Assembly: GCA_934572325.1 (NCBI GenBank)
Contig: CAKTKT010000027.1
Coordinates: forward strand, 1-24,775
Direction: 5' to 3'
DNA from: an uncultured Oscillospiraceae bacterium
GTDB taxonomy: Bacteria > Bacillota > Clostridia > Oscillospirales > Oscillospiraceae
Length of the DNA stretch: 24,775 nucleotides
Shown here: one piece after another, positions 1 through 7,128 of the stretch
Layout of the letters: every line of letters starts with the position of its first letter
Numbering within the stretch: the stretch's first letter is position 1
Made by a program: the position numbers and the translations under genes
The notes under the pieces: generated by a model
Told to the model about the DNA's origin: nothing
Databases searched by the model: none
Seen by the model: the letters and a program-made list of their open reading frames with translations, nothing else

Positions 1-104
1 ACTCAACTATAACTCATGAGACCATATCCTTCATATCTTTTTATTCACTTGTCCAATATGTATTGTAGTCCTACATCCCGATAAAAAGCTAATAAAAAAA
101 CACA

Positions 105-133
105 TTTACAAGCGCGGCATTTTTGTATATAAT
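105..133 (+). promoter_or_regulatory. Sigma-A-type promoter of prfB
   Basis: TTTACA at 105-110 and TATAAT at 128-133 are separated by exactly 17 bases, a near-consensus housekeeping promoter. The predicted start near 140 leaves a ~40-base 5' UTR before prfB. Bases 1-104 are AT-rich and I see no gene in them. Confidence 0.75.
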
Positions 134-181
134 AGTATTTCGGAAATTTAATGCGAAACCAACGAAAGTAGAGTGTATTAT

Positions 182-1288
182 ATGCTGGAATTTGAAGAAT
201 ACAAGGTAAAGCTCAACAATATCCGCCCCACGCTCGACGTGCTGCACGACGCTTTGAAGCTGGAGAGCGCACAAAAGGAGATAGAGGAGCTGGAGGCAGC
301 GAGCGAGCGCGACGGCTTCTGGAACGACGTGGAGAACTCCCAGAAGGTGCAAAAGCGCCTGAAAACGCTCAAGGGCAAGTGCGAAAACTACGAAAGGCTC
401 TGCCAGGCGTGGGACGATATGCACGCCATCTGCGAAATGGCGCTGGAGGAGAACGACGACTCCATGCTCGACGAGCTCAAAAGCGAATACGATAAGTTCA
501 GCGAGGCGGTCGAGGCGACGAGGCTGAGCACGCTCCTCACGGGCGAATACGACGCGAACAACGCCATTCTCACGTTCCACGCCGGCGCGGGCGGAACGGA
601 GGCGCAGGACTGGGCGAGCATGCTGTACCGTATGTACAATATGTGGGCTGACCGCCACGGCTACAAGGTCAAGGTCATGGACTATCTCGACGGGGACGAG
701 GCAGGCATAAAGAGCGCCACCATCATGATAGAGGGCGACAACGCCTACGGCTTTCTCAAGAGCGAGCACGGCATACACCGTCTCGTGCGCGTGTCGCCGT
801 TCGATGCGGCGGGCAGGCGGCACACGTCGTTCGCCGCGGTCGAGGTCATGCCGGAGATCGCCGACAACAGCGAGATAGAGCTGCGCGACGAGGACATAAA
901 GATGGACGTTTACCGCTCGTCCGGCGCGGGCGGGCAGAAGGTCAACAAGACCTCCTCCGCCGTGCGTCTGACGCATATACCCACGGGCATCGTCGTGGCA
1001 AGTCAGGTCGAGCGCAGTCACTTCCAAAACCTCGAAAACTGCAAGAATATGCTGCGCGCGCGTCTCGCCGAGATAAAGGAGCGCGAGCACCTTGAAAAAA
1101 TAAGCGACATAAAGGGCGTGCAGATGAAGATAGAATGGGGCAGTCAGATCCGCTCCTACGTTTTCATGCCGTACCAGCTCGTGAAGGATCACCGCACCGA
1201 CTATGAAAACGGCAACATCGACAGCGTCATGAACGGCGATCTCGACGGCTTCATCAACGCCTATCTCTCCATTCGCGCCGCCGACTGA
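182..1288 (+). CDS. prfB: Peptide chain release factor 2 (RF2), frameshift-independent
   Basis: RF2 recognises UGA and UAA stop codons in the ribosomal A site and triggers peptidyl-tRNA hydrolysis. The 368-residue product has the class I release factor layout: a helical N-terminal domain, a core domain with GAGGTEAQDW, the codon-reading SPF tripeptide in RVSPFDAAGRRHTSF, and the catalytic GGQ in SGAGGQKVNK, followed by the C-terminal IEWGSQIRSYV segment. A GTG at 173 is also in frame, but the ATG at 182 is better placed relative to the purine-rich GAAAGTAGAG upstream and gives a standard N terminus. The frame is open from the start, so the programmed +1 frameshift with an internal UGA used by many bacteria for RF2 autoregulation is absent. 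The gene has its own promoter and no close partner. Confidence 0.96.
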   Translation: MLEFEEYKVKLNNIRPTLDVLHDALKLESAQKEIEELEAASERDGFWNDVENSQKVQKRLKTLKGKCENYERLCQAWDDMHAICEMALEENDDSMLDELKSEYDKFSEAVEATRLSTLLTGEYDANNAILTFHAGAGGTEAQDWASMLYRMYNMWADRHGYKVKVMDYLDGDEAGIKSATIMIEGDNAYGFLKSEHGIHRLVRVSPFDAAGRRHTSFAAVEVMPEIADNSEIELRDEDIKMDVYRSSGAGGQKVNKTSSAVRLTHIPTGIVVASQVERSHFQNLENCKNMLRARLAEIKEREHLEKISDIKGVQMKIEWGSQIRSYVFMPYQLVKDHRTDYENGNIDSVMNGDLDGFINAYLSIRAAD

Positions 1289-1315
1289 CGCGCGGCATAA
1301 GCGCGGATATGACAC

Positions 1316-1429
1316 ACGGCAGCGCCGCTTGGGTAAACGCTGATTAAATGCGTCAGATGGCTGAACGCGAGAATTATCCGTTCAGACGCTGACAGCCGTT
1401 TATTCCGCGGTTACTTGGGGCGCTGCCGT
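1316..1429. repeat. Nested 114-base inverted repeat (possible structured RNA or small palindromic element)
   Basis: ACGGCAGCGCC at 1316-1326 is the exact complement of GGCGCTGCCGT at 1419-1429. Inside it, AAACG (1335-1339) pairs with CGTTT (1397-1401), GTCAG (1352-1356) with CTGAC (1389-1393), and CTGAACG (1361-1367) with CGTTCAG (1379-1385) around an 11-base loop. The pairs are properly nested, so one long interrupted hairpin can form on either strand. No T-run follows on the plus strand, so it does not look like a simple prfB terminator. It may be an RNA element or a miniature palindromic repeat; no second copy is visible in this window. Confidence 0.5.
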
Positions 1430-1451
1430 CAGATGCTTCAAGCGCAGACCC

Positions 1452-1514
1452 TTACCGTCCGCTCGGACCGGGGTCGTAGTCGCCGAAGATCATGTCGTCA
1501 ATGTCGTATTCCAT
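1452..1514 (-). CDS. Possible 20-residue acidic small protein
   Basis: On the minus strand a near-perfect Shine-Dalgarno (AAGGAGGA) sits just before ATG at 1514, which opens a 20-codon frame ending in TAA: MEYDIDDMIFGDYDPGPSGR. Six residues are acidic, and I recognise no family. The strong ribosome binding site in an otherwise gene-free 400-base spacer is the main argument. I see no convincing promoter upstream on this strand. A transcript would run directly into the nested inverted repeat at 1316-1429, which could serve as its end. It may be a small protein, a leader peptide or a chance match. Confidence 0.35.
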   Translation of the reverse strand: MEYDIDDMIFGDYDPGPSGR

Positions 1515-1628
1515 TTTTCTTCCTCCTTCTTTTTTATCAGCACATACTAATCCTATGCGCGCACAGCCGGCATTATGAACCCCGCGTAAAAAATATTCCG
1601 TCGAAGCGCGGCGGGCGCATAATTTTGC

Positions 1629-1657
1629 TTGCTTCCCTCGGGGTATTGAGTTATAAT
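1629..1657 (+). promoter_or_regulatory. Promoter of the parvulin-type foldase gene
   Basis: TATAAT at 1652-1657 lies 17 bases after TTGCTT at 1629-1634. The -10 box is perfect and the -35 box is weak. A second TATAAT occurs at 1671-1676. The gene starts at 1702 after AAAGGAT. Confidence 0.6.
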
Positions 1658-1701
1658 ATTCAAGCTGTTTTATAATTTATTAAACAAAAGGATGACACAT
1701 A

Positions 1702-3246
1702 ATGAGCGCATCGACCGAAAAGAAAAACCGTCAGGCTGCCCGCGAGGCAGGCACCGACAAGAAGCTGCTCGCCGCGCAGGAAGAGGCGAAAAAGCAGGCG
1801 AAGAGCAAGCGCCGCTGGACGATAGGCACGATCCTTGTCGTGCTGCTCATCGCCGCCATAATCTTCCTCGACTCCGGCTTTCTCTACAAGAACACCACCG
1901 CCGTCACCGTCGGCGACGAGAGCTACTCCCCCGCCGAGATGAATTATCAGTACGCCAGCCAGTATTACAACTGGGTCAACCAGTACGGCAGCTATGCCTC
2001 CATGTTCGGGCTGGACACCTCCACGGGTCTTTCGGGTCTCGCCTCGCAGAGCAGCCCGATGACCGACGGCGGCACATGGAGGGACTTCTTCCTTGACCGC
2101 GCCGTTGAAACGCTCGTGCAGAACAAGGCTCTGCTCGACTATGCCGCCGAGAACGGCATCACCCTGACGGACGAGGAAAAGTCCACCATTGACTCCGACG
2201 TTGACTCCGTCGCCTCCTACGCCAAGCTCCAGGGCTACTCCAGCGCCGACAACTTCCTCGCCGCAAACTACGGCACGGGCGTCAATACGAAGATTGCAAA
2301 GCAGGTCGGCTATGAAAGCTCTCTCGCCTCCAAGGCGGCGCAGAGCTACTCCGACTCGCTTGTATATACCGACGCTCAGCTTGAAGAGGCATACGCAGGC
2401 TATAACGGCGAGCGCGACTATTTTGACATAGTCTACTACTACGCCGCCGCCGAGACCGTCGCCGCCGAGGACGGCGCAAGCGCCGCCACCGAGGAGACTG
2501 TCGCCGCGGCGAAGTCCGCCGCGGACGCAATCCTCGCCGCCTACGACGCCGCCGAGGACGGCGACGTCGAGACAAGACTCAACGCCGCGCTCGCCGAGGA
2601 GGGCGTTGACGGAGAATGTGTGCACAGCTCCGCCGTCGCCGGCTCCGCGCTGGGCGCGTACAAGGACTGGGTCATGGACAGCTCCCGCAAGGAGGGCGAC
2701 GCAACCGTCACCCCCGACGCCAACGAGAACGGCTACTACGTCGTCGCGTTCATTTCCCGCAACGACAACCACTATAAGCTCGCGCAGGTGCGCCACATCC
2801 TCATAAAGGCGGAGGCCGACGCAAACGGCGAGTACACGGATGAGGCGAAGGCGGCGGCAAAGGCGCGCGCCGAGGAGCTTTACGCCGAGTGGAAGGCAGG
2901 TCCTGCAACGGAGGAGAGCTTTGCCGAGATGGCGAACGAGTATTCCGAGGACACGGGCTCGAATACGGACGGCGGTCTCTACGACTCCGTGCGCAAGGGG
3001 CAGATGGTCGAGGAGTTTGACGCCTTCTGCTTTGCCAAGCACAAGCACGGCGACACTGACATCGTCTACGGCGAGAGCAGCGGCTACGCCGGCTACCACA
3101 TCATCTACTATGTCGGCGAGGGCGAGCTTTGCAGCAATAATATTGCGCGCACCGAGCTTCAGTCCGCCGATCTTGAAAGCTGGCTCACCGGTCTTACCGA
3201 GAGCTACGACGCCGTCAAGGGCTTCTGGTATAAGCTGGTCGGCTGA
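1702..3246 (+). CDS. Membrane-anchored PpiC/parvulin-type peptidyl-prolyl isomerase
   Basis: This 514-residue protein is predicted to help fold exported proteins outside the membrane by cis-trans isomerisation of prolyl bonds. A charged cytoplasmic N terminus (residues 1-38, rich in K/R/E) is followed by one hydrophobic helix at about 40-61 with no lipobox, so it is a signal anchor rather than a PrsA-like lipoprotein. A long alanine-rich extracellular region resembling SurA/PrsA chaperone arms follows. The C-terminal third carries the rotamase signature: QVRHILIK, then SFAEMANEYSEDTGS, GGLYDSVRKGQMVEEFD and a glycine/tyrosine-rich GYHIIYYVGEGE end. ATG 1702 follows AAAGGAT at suitable spacing. 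It is monocistronic, with its own promoter and terminator. Confidence 0.85.
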   Translation: MSASTEKKNRQAAREAGTDKKLLAAQEEAKKQAKSKRRWTIGTILVVLLIAAIIFLDSGFLYKNTTAVTVGDESYSPAEMNYQYASQYYNWVNQYGSYASMFGLDTSTGLSGLASQSSPMTDGGTWRDFFLDRAVETLVQNKALLDYAAENGITLTDEEKSTIDSDVDSVASYAKLQGYSSADNFLAANYGTGVNTKIAKQVGYESSLASKAAQSYSDSLVYTDAQLEEAYAGYNGERDYFDIVYYYAAAETVAAEDGASAATEETVAAAKSAADAILAAYDAAEDGDVETRLNAALAEEGVDGECVHSSAVAGSALGAYKDWVMDSSRKEGDATVTPDANENGYYVVAFISRNDNHYKLAQVRHILIKAEADANGEYTDEAKAAAKARAEELYAEWKAGPATEESFAEMANEYSEDTGSNTDGGLYDSVRKGQMVEEFDAFCFAKHKHGDTDIVYGESSGYAGYHIIYYVGEGELCSNNIARTELQSADLESWLTGLTESYDAVKGFWYKLVG

Positions 3247-3264
3247 TAACGAACGAAACCTTTA

Positions 3265-3303
3265 TCCGCCGAAAGTCCTGTGACCTTCGGCGGAGCTTTT
3301 TAT
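3265..3303 (+). terminator. Intrinsic terminator after the foldase gene
   Basis: TCCGCCGAA (3265-3273) pairs with TTCGGCGGA (3286-3294) around a 12-base loop and is followed by GCTTTTTAT. It ends 14 bases before tcdA, so tcdA may depend on readthrough or on a promoter I cannot recognise. Confidence 0.8.
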
Positions 3304-3316
3304 AAGGAACATTGCT

Positions 3317-4027
3317 ATGGACGAGAGAACAATGCGCGCGCGGATGCTGCTGGGCGGCGGCGCGATGGACGCTCTGCGCGCCGCGCACGTCGCGGTGTTC
3401 GGGCTGGGCGGCGTCGGCTCATGGTGCGCCGAGGCGCTCGCGCGCTCCGGCGTGGGGGAGCTTACGCTCATCGATCAGGACACGGTCTCGCGCTCGAACA
3501 TCAACCGCCAGCTCTGTGCACTGGAGTCTACCGTAGGTCTGCCCAAGGCGGAGGTCATGGCGGCAAGGGTGCGCGACATAAACCCTGATATTGCCGTGCA
3601 CACCGTCGTCGGCTGCTACTCCGGCGCGGAGCGCGAGCGGTTTTTCGCCGACTATGACTACGCTGCGGACGCGATCGACCTCGTCTCGTGCAAGGTGGAT
3701 CTCATCATGAGCTGCCGCGAGCGTGGCATACCCGTCGTCTCCGCGCTCGGCACGGGCAACAAGCGCGACGCGAGCCTTCTGGAGATAACCGACATCTCCA
3801 AGACCTACGGCTGCGCCCTCGCGCGCGTCGTGCGCAGGGAGCTTCGCGCGCGCGGCGTGGAGCACCACACGGTTGTGTTCTCACCGGAAGAGCCTATCCG
3901 ACCGGAGCGGCTGGAGCCCCCGCCCCCCGGGCGGCGGAGCGTTCCGGGGTCGCTGGCGTGGGTCCCTGCGAGCGCGGGGCTGCTGCTGTGCCAGCACGTT
4001 GTGGCGCAGCTTACCGAGCGAGCATGA
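3317..4027 (+). CDS. tcdA: tRNA threonylcarbamoyladenosine dehydratase (ThiF/E1-like)
   Basis: TcdA uses ATP to cyclise the t6A modification at position 37 of ANN-decoding tRNAs to ct6A. The 236-residue product has the ThiF/MoeB/HesA Rossmann fold near its N terminus: nucleotide-binding FGLGGVGSW at about residues 28-36, DQDTVSRSNINRQ and the downstream glycine-rich GIPVVSALGTGNKRD. The late SLAWVPASAGLLLC segment is typical of the TcdA/YgdL branch rather than MoeB or ThiF. No C-terminal ubiquitin-like partner or rhodanese is visible. ATG 3317 follows AAGGA. rarA begins 15 bases downstream, so the two are probably co-transcribed. Confidence 0.88.
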   Translation: MDERTMRARMLLGGGAMDALRAAHVAVFGLGGVGSWCAEALARSGVGELTLIDQDTVSRSNINRQLCALESTVGLPKAEVMAARVRDINPDIAVHTVVGCYSGAERERFFADYDYAADAIDLVSCKVDLIMSCRERGIPVVSALGTGNKRDASLLEITDISKTYGCALARVVRRELRARGVEHHTVVFSPEEPIRPERLEPPPPGRRSVPGSLAWVPASAGLLLCQHVVAQLTERA

Positions 4028-4042
4028 AAGGGAGGGCGGCAG

Positions 4043-5293
4043 ATGTATAAGCCTCTTGCAGACGAGATACGCCCCGACAGCCTTGACGAGGTCGTCGGGC
4101 AAAAGCACATCCTGGGGCGCGACGGGATGCTCCGGCGCATAATCTACAGCGGGCGCATACCGAACATGATATTCTACGGTCCGTCCGGCACGGGCAAGAC
4201 CACCGTTGCGCGCATAATCGCCGAGCGGACGAACCGCACCCTGCGCAAGCTCAATGCCACGACCGCCGGCATCGCCGACATCAAGCGCATCATCGACGAG
4301 CTTGACACCTTCCTCACGCCGGGCGGCGTGCTGCTGTATCTGGACGAGATACAGTACTTCAACAAAAAGCAGCAGCAATCCCTGCTGGAATTTATAGAGG
4401 ACGGGCGCATCACGCTCATCGCCTCCACGACGGAGAACCCGTATTTCTGCGTGTTCAACGCCATCCTCAGCCGCTCCACGGTGTTTGAGTTCAAGCCCAT
4501 TCCGCCGGAGGAGGCGGAGAAGTCCGTCGCGCACGCCATCGCCATCATGAACGCTCGGCGCGATACGCCCCTCACAATCGAGCAGGGCGTGACCGCGCGC
4601 ATCGCCGCCTCCTGCGGGGGCGACGTGCGCAAGGCGGTGAACGCGGTGGAGCTGCTGTTCTCCGCCGCGGCGGACAAAAACGCGCTCACGCTCGACGATG
4701 CGCGCGTGATAACCCAGCGCAGCTCCATGCGCTACGACCGCGACGGGGACGAGCATTTTGACAGCCTCTCCGCGCTGATGAAATCCCTGCGCGGGTCAGA
4801 TCCGGACGCGGCGCTGCATTACCTCGCGCGGCTCATCGAGGCGGGTGATCTCGTGGGCATATGCCGCCGTCTCCTCTGCTCAGCGAGCGAGGACATAGGG
4901 CTTGCCTACCCGATGGCAGTTCCCATCGTGAAAGCGTGCGTGGATTCCGCGCTCCAGCTCGGTCTGCCGGAGGCGCGGCTGCCGCTGGCGGAGGCGGCGC
5001 TCGTGCTCGCCACCGCGCCCAAGTCCAACAGCGCCTGCATGGCGATTGACGCTGCGCTGTCGGACGTGCGCGCCGGACACGTGGGCTCGTTCCCGCGCGA
5101 ATTGCAGAACGTCCACGCCGACGGCGCGGGCTTTGAGCGCGAGCAGGGCTACAAGTACCCGCACAGCTATCCGGGGCACTGGGTGCGCCAGCAGTACCTG
5201 CCGGACGATCTGAAAAACGCCCGCTACTACGAGTACGGCGACAACAAGACCGAGCAGACGGCGCGCCGCTACTGGGAGGAGATCAAGAAATAA
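4043..5293 (+). CDS. rarA: Replication-associated recombination protein RarA (MgsA), AAA+ ATPase
   Basis: RarA is a clamp-loader-like AAA+ ATPase that acts at stalled replication forks and single-strand/double-strand DNA junctions. The 416-residue product shows Walker A GPSGTGKTT at residues 46-54, Walker B LLYLDEIQ at 97-104, a sensor-like STTENP segment, and the family C-terminal part (LPEARLPLAEAALVLATAPKSN, YKYPHSYPGHWVRQQYLP). Family members usually read DEIHRFNK after Walker B; here it is DEIQYFNK. ATG 4043 follows GGGAGG at good distance. Its TAA overlaps the ATG of the next gene by one base (TAATG), indicating translational coupling. Confidence 0.95.
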   Translation: MYKPLADEIRPDSLDEVVGQKHILGRDGMLRRIIYSGRIPNMIFYGPSGTGKTTVARIIAERTNRTLRKLNATTAGIADIKRIIDELDTFLTPGGVLLYLDEIQYFNKKQQQSLLEFIEDGRITLIASTTENPYFCVFNAILSRSTVFEFKPIPPEEAEKSVAHAIAIMNARRDTPLTIEQGVTARIAASCGGDVRKAVNAVELLFSAAADKNALTLDDARVITQRSSMRYDRDGDEHFDSLSALMKSLRGSDPDAALHYLARLIEAGDLVGICRRLLCSASEDIGLAYPMAVPIVKACVDSALQLGLPEARLPLAEAALVLATAPKSNSACMAIDAALSDVRAGHVGSFPRELQNVHADGAGFEREQGYKYPHSYPGHWVRQQYLPDDLKNARYYEYGDNKTEQTARRYWEEIKK

Positions 5294-5469
5294 TGGACAT
5301 TCAGGCAGGCGACGTGCTCGTGATGAAAAAAGCCCACCCCTGCGGCAGCAGGGAGTGGGAGGTGCTGCGCACGGGGGCGGACTTCAAGCTTCGCTGCCTC
5401 GGCTGCGGGCGCGAGGTCATGGGCGCGCGCTCGAAATTCGAGCGGAGCGTCCGCGAGGTTCGGCGTTGA
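5293..5469 (+). CDS. DUF951 family protein (YyzM-like)
   Basis: The 58-residue product matches the DUF951 pattern: MDIQAGDVLVMKKAHPCGS near the start, then EWEVLRTGADFKLRCLGCGR and VMGARSKFERSVREV. The HPCG plus CLGCG cysteines suggest a small zinc-ribbon-like fold, but the molecular role of this family is not established. Its ATG overlaps the rarA stop (TAATG), and its TGA overlaps the TTG start of the GIY-YIG gene, so it sits in a tightly coupled block. Confidence 0.88.
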   Translation: MDIQAGDVLVMKKAHPCGSREWEVLRTGADFKLRCLGCGREVMGARSKFERSVREVRR

Positions 5470-5714
5470 GCTTCGTGTACATTCTCCGCTGCGCGGACGG
5501 CACACTCTACACCGGCTGGACGAACGACCTTGACCGCCGCCTCGCCGCGCACAGCGCCGGTCACGGGGCGAGGTACACCCGCGCACGGCTGCCCGTGGAG
5601 CTTTTGTACGCCGAGACGCTGCCCACGCGCGAGGCGGCGATGAGCCGCGAATGGCACATAAAGCGCCTGACGCGCGAGGAAAAGCTTGCGCTGATAAACG
5701 CTCGTGATAAATAA
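5466..5714 (+). CDS. GIY-YIG domain protein (UPF0213/YhbQ-YazA type)
   Basis: This 82-residue single-domain protein has the GIY-YIG nuclease core: FVYILRCADGTLYTGWTNDL (the variant of GIY...YIG), conserved arginine in DRRLAAHSAGHGARYTRAR, a glutamate in ELLYAE, and a C-terminal EWHIKRLTREEKLALI helix. It belongs to the small stand-alone YhbQ-like group; a DNA-related role is assumed for the family but substrates are unclear. I chose TTG 5466, which overlaps the previous stop as TTGA. The frame extends further upstream, but those codons lie inside the DUF951 gene and do not resemble the family. GCGAGG lies at a suitable distance upstream. Confidence 0.85.
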   Translation: MSFVYILRCADGTLYTGWTNDLDRRLAAHSAGHGARYTRARLPVELLYAETLPTREAAMSREWHIKRLTREEKLALINARDK

Positions 5715-5740
5715 AGGCTCGCCGACGGCGAGCCTTTATT
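5710..5740. terminator. Bidirectional terminator between convergent genes
   Basis: A 14-bp perfect stem (AATAAAGGCTCGCC at 5710-5723 with its complement at 5727-5740) has a 3-base loop. The A-rich outer arm supplies a U-rich tail in both directions. It overlaps the GIY-YIG stop and abuts the stop of the minus-strand surface protein. Confidence 0.9.
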
Positions 5741-6930
5741 TATTCATCGTCATAGTATCTTCTGCGTCTCGCGGCGCGGCGGCGGCGCGCCGCGCGCCTT
5801 TGCCTGACGACAGACAGCCCCATCAACAGCACTAGCAGCAAAAAGACGCCTATGCCGACATAGAGTATCCACCGCCCGCTCTCCGCGGGCTTGACGTACT
5901 CCACCTCGCGCGTCGTCTCATAGTCGCACACGCCGCACTCCCCCGCCTCCTCGCCGGACTGCTTCTTCGTCGCCTTGCGCGTCTCCGTCCAGCTCATCAC
6001 GTGCGCCGCCTCTCCGTCGCGCGCGCCGCACTCGCACTCGTGCCAGTGGCGCTGCTCGTCATAGCTCCACGCGCGCGAGTAGCTGTGCTCGTGGTTGGGA
6101 TCCGTGCCGGACGCGCCGCCCGTCTTTCCGCCGCTCACATTCGGCGAGGCGGAGGGCGACGGCGACGCCGAGGGCGTGGGCGATGGGGAGGGCGACGGCT
6201 TTTCGTACTTCACCCTCAGCGAGGCGGCGTTCGTATCCGTCGCGCCGCCGGGACCAGAGAACACGCAGTACACCTTCGCCCCGTCGAGCTGGCGGGGTAT
6301 GTTGCGGATGATGAGCTTTCCAAAGGTGTCGTCGCCGTACGTCATGTTGGGGTATACCGACACAAGCTGCGCGGGGGTGAATAGCTGCCCGTTCGCATCG
6401 AGAATACGCCATTCGCACTTGTCCGCGCCGGACGCCGTCGCCACGAACGAGCACCAGCCGGCCTCGTCCACGGTCTCCCCGCCGGGGTGCTTTATCACGG
6501 TCGGCGCCCAGACCTCGGGAGCGTAGGTGCGCGTGAGGATTATATAGCTCCCGCCGTCGTATATCACGTAGTCCACGGGTGAGTTGTTGAGATACGCGGC
6601 GAGCCCCTCTGCAAAATAGTACCCGGGCGCGGCGTCGAGGCGGAGGCTGACCGTGGCGTGTTCCGTGGTGAACGCGCCGCCGATGTACTGCCCTGCGCTG
6701 TCGTACCAGCTTATGCCGTAAAAATACGCGCCGGCGGTGCTCGTCGCGCCGGTAATGTCGGAGGCGTTCTGCGACGCTACCGGCACGGAGGAGGTCGTGG
6801 CGAGCACCTTAGTTATCGGCTGATACCCATATTCCGCGCCGTATGCCTGCGCGGGAAAGCAGCATGAAAGAAGAGCTATCATGCACGCCGCCGCCAGTAT
6901 GAGCGGCACGGTTCGTCTTGTTCTGCTCAT
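5740..6930 (-). CDS. Secreted, C-terminally membrane-anchored Ig-like surface protein
   Basis: This 396-residue protein starts with a signal peptide (basic MSRTRRT, hydrophobic core, probable cleavage after FPAQA). An N-terminal region of unknown fold is followed by an Ig-like segment (about KHPGGETVDEAGWCSF to VYCVFSGPGG). A Ser/Pro repeat linker (SPSPSPTPSASP) comes next, then a His/Cys-rich module with HEHSYSRAW, HWHECECG and CGVCDYETT. A C-terminal transmembrane helix (GRWILYVGIGVFLLLVLLMG) ends in an arginine-rich cytoplasmic tail. There is no LPXTG motif. GTG 6936 is in frame, but GGGGGAC is correctly spaced for ATG 6930. The His/Cys module recurs in clostridial surface proteins and looks zinc-binding; the ligand or partner is unknown. 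Confidence 0.8.
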   Translation of the reverse strand: MSRTRRTVPLILAAACMIALLSCCFPAQAYGAEYGYQPITKVLATTSSVPVASQNASDITGATSTAGAYFYGISWYDSAGQYIGGAFTTEHATVSLRLDAAPGYYFAEGLAAYLNNSPVDYVIYDGGSYIILTRTYAPEVWAPTVIKHPGGETVDEAGWCSFVATASGADKCEWRILDANGQLFTPAQLVSVYPNMTYGDDTFGKLIIRNIPRQLDGAKVYCVFSGPGGATDTNAASLRVKYEKPSPSPSPTPSASPSPSASPNVSGGKTGGASGTDPNHEHSYSRAWSYDEQRHWHECECGARDGEAAHVMSWTETRKATKKQSGEEAGECGVCDYETTREVEYVKPAESGRWILYVGIGVFLLLVLLMGLSVVRQRRAARRRRAARRRRYYDDE

Positions 6931-7015
6931 GGACACGTCCCCCTTATTTATATTATTATTGTTGTTGTTTTGACTCCTTTTCTGCGGGTAATGTTTCCGT
7001 ACATTTCTTATTTAT

Positions 7016-7045
7016 ATTATATAATTTACCCTGCGTTCCGGTCAA
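7016..7045 (-). promoter_or_regulatory. Promoter of the surface-protein gene
   Basis: On the minus strand TTGACC (7045-7040) and TATAAT (7021-7016) have an 18-base spacer. The long AT-rich 5' UTR (~75 bases) includes GTTGTTGTT-type repeats. Its -35 box lies only 8 bases from that of the divergent mnmG promoter. Confidence 0.65.
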
Positions 7046-7053
7046 GCAAAACA

Positions 7054-7082
7054 TTGACGCGGCGGGGCGCAAAGTTTATAAT
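7054..7082 (+). promoter_or_regulatory. Promoter of the mnmG-mnmA operon
   Basis: TTGACG at 7054-7059 and TATAAT at 7077-7082 are spaced by exactly 17 bases, a strong housekeeping promoter facing mnmG. Confidence 0.8.
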
Positions 7083-7128
7083 GGTTTATCAAATTTTTGA
7101 GTTTTAGGAAAGCACAGGTTTTCGCCAT

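Noticed and set aside
89..1315. Long minus-strand open frame antisense to prfB
   Set aside because: Its product is a low-complexity Val/Leu/Arg-rich translation of the prfB complement, with no ribosome binding site or family signature. GC-rich genes give such shadow frames.
1660..3099. 479-codon minus-strand frame antisense to the foldase gene
   Set aside because: Same codon-bias effect; the plus strand has promoter, ribosome binding site, membrane anchor and parvulin motifs.
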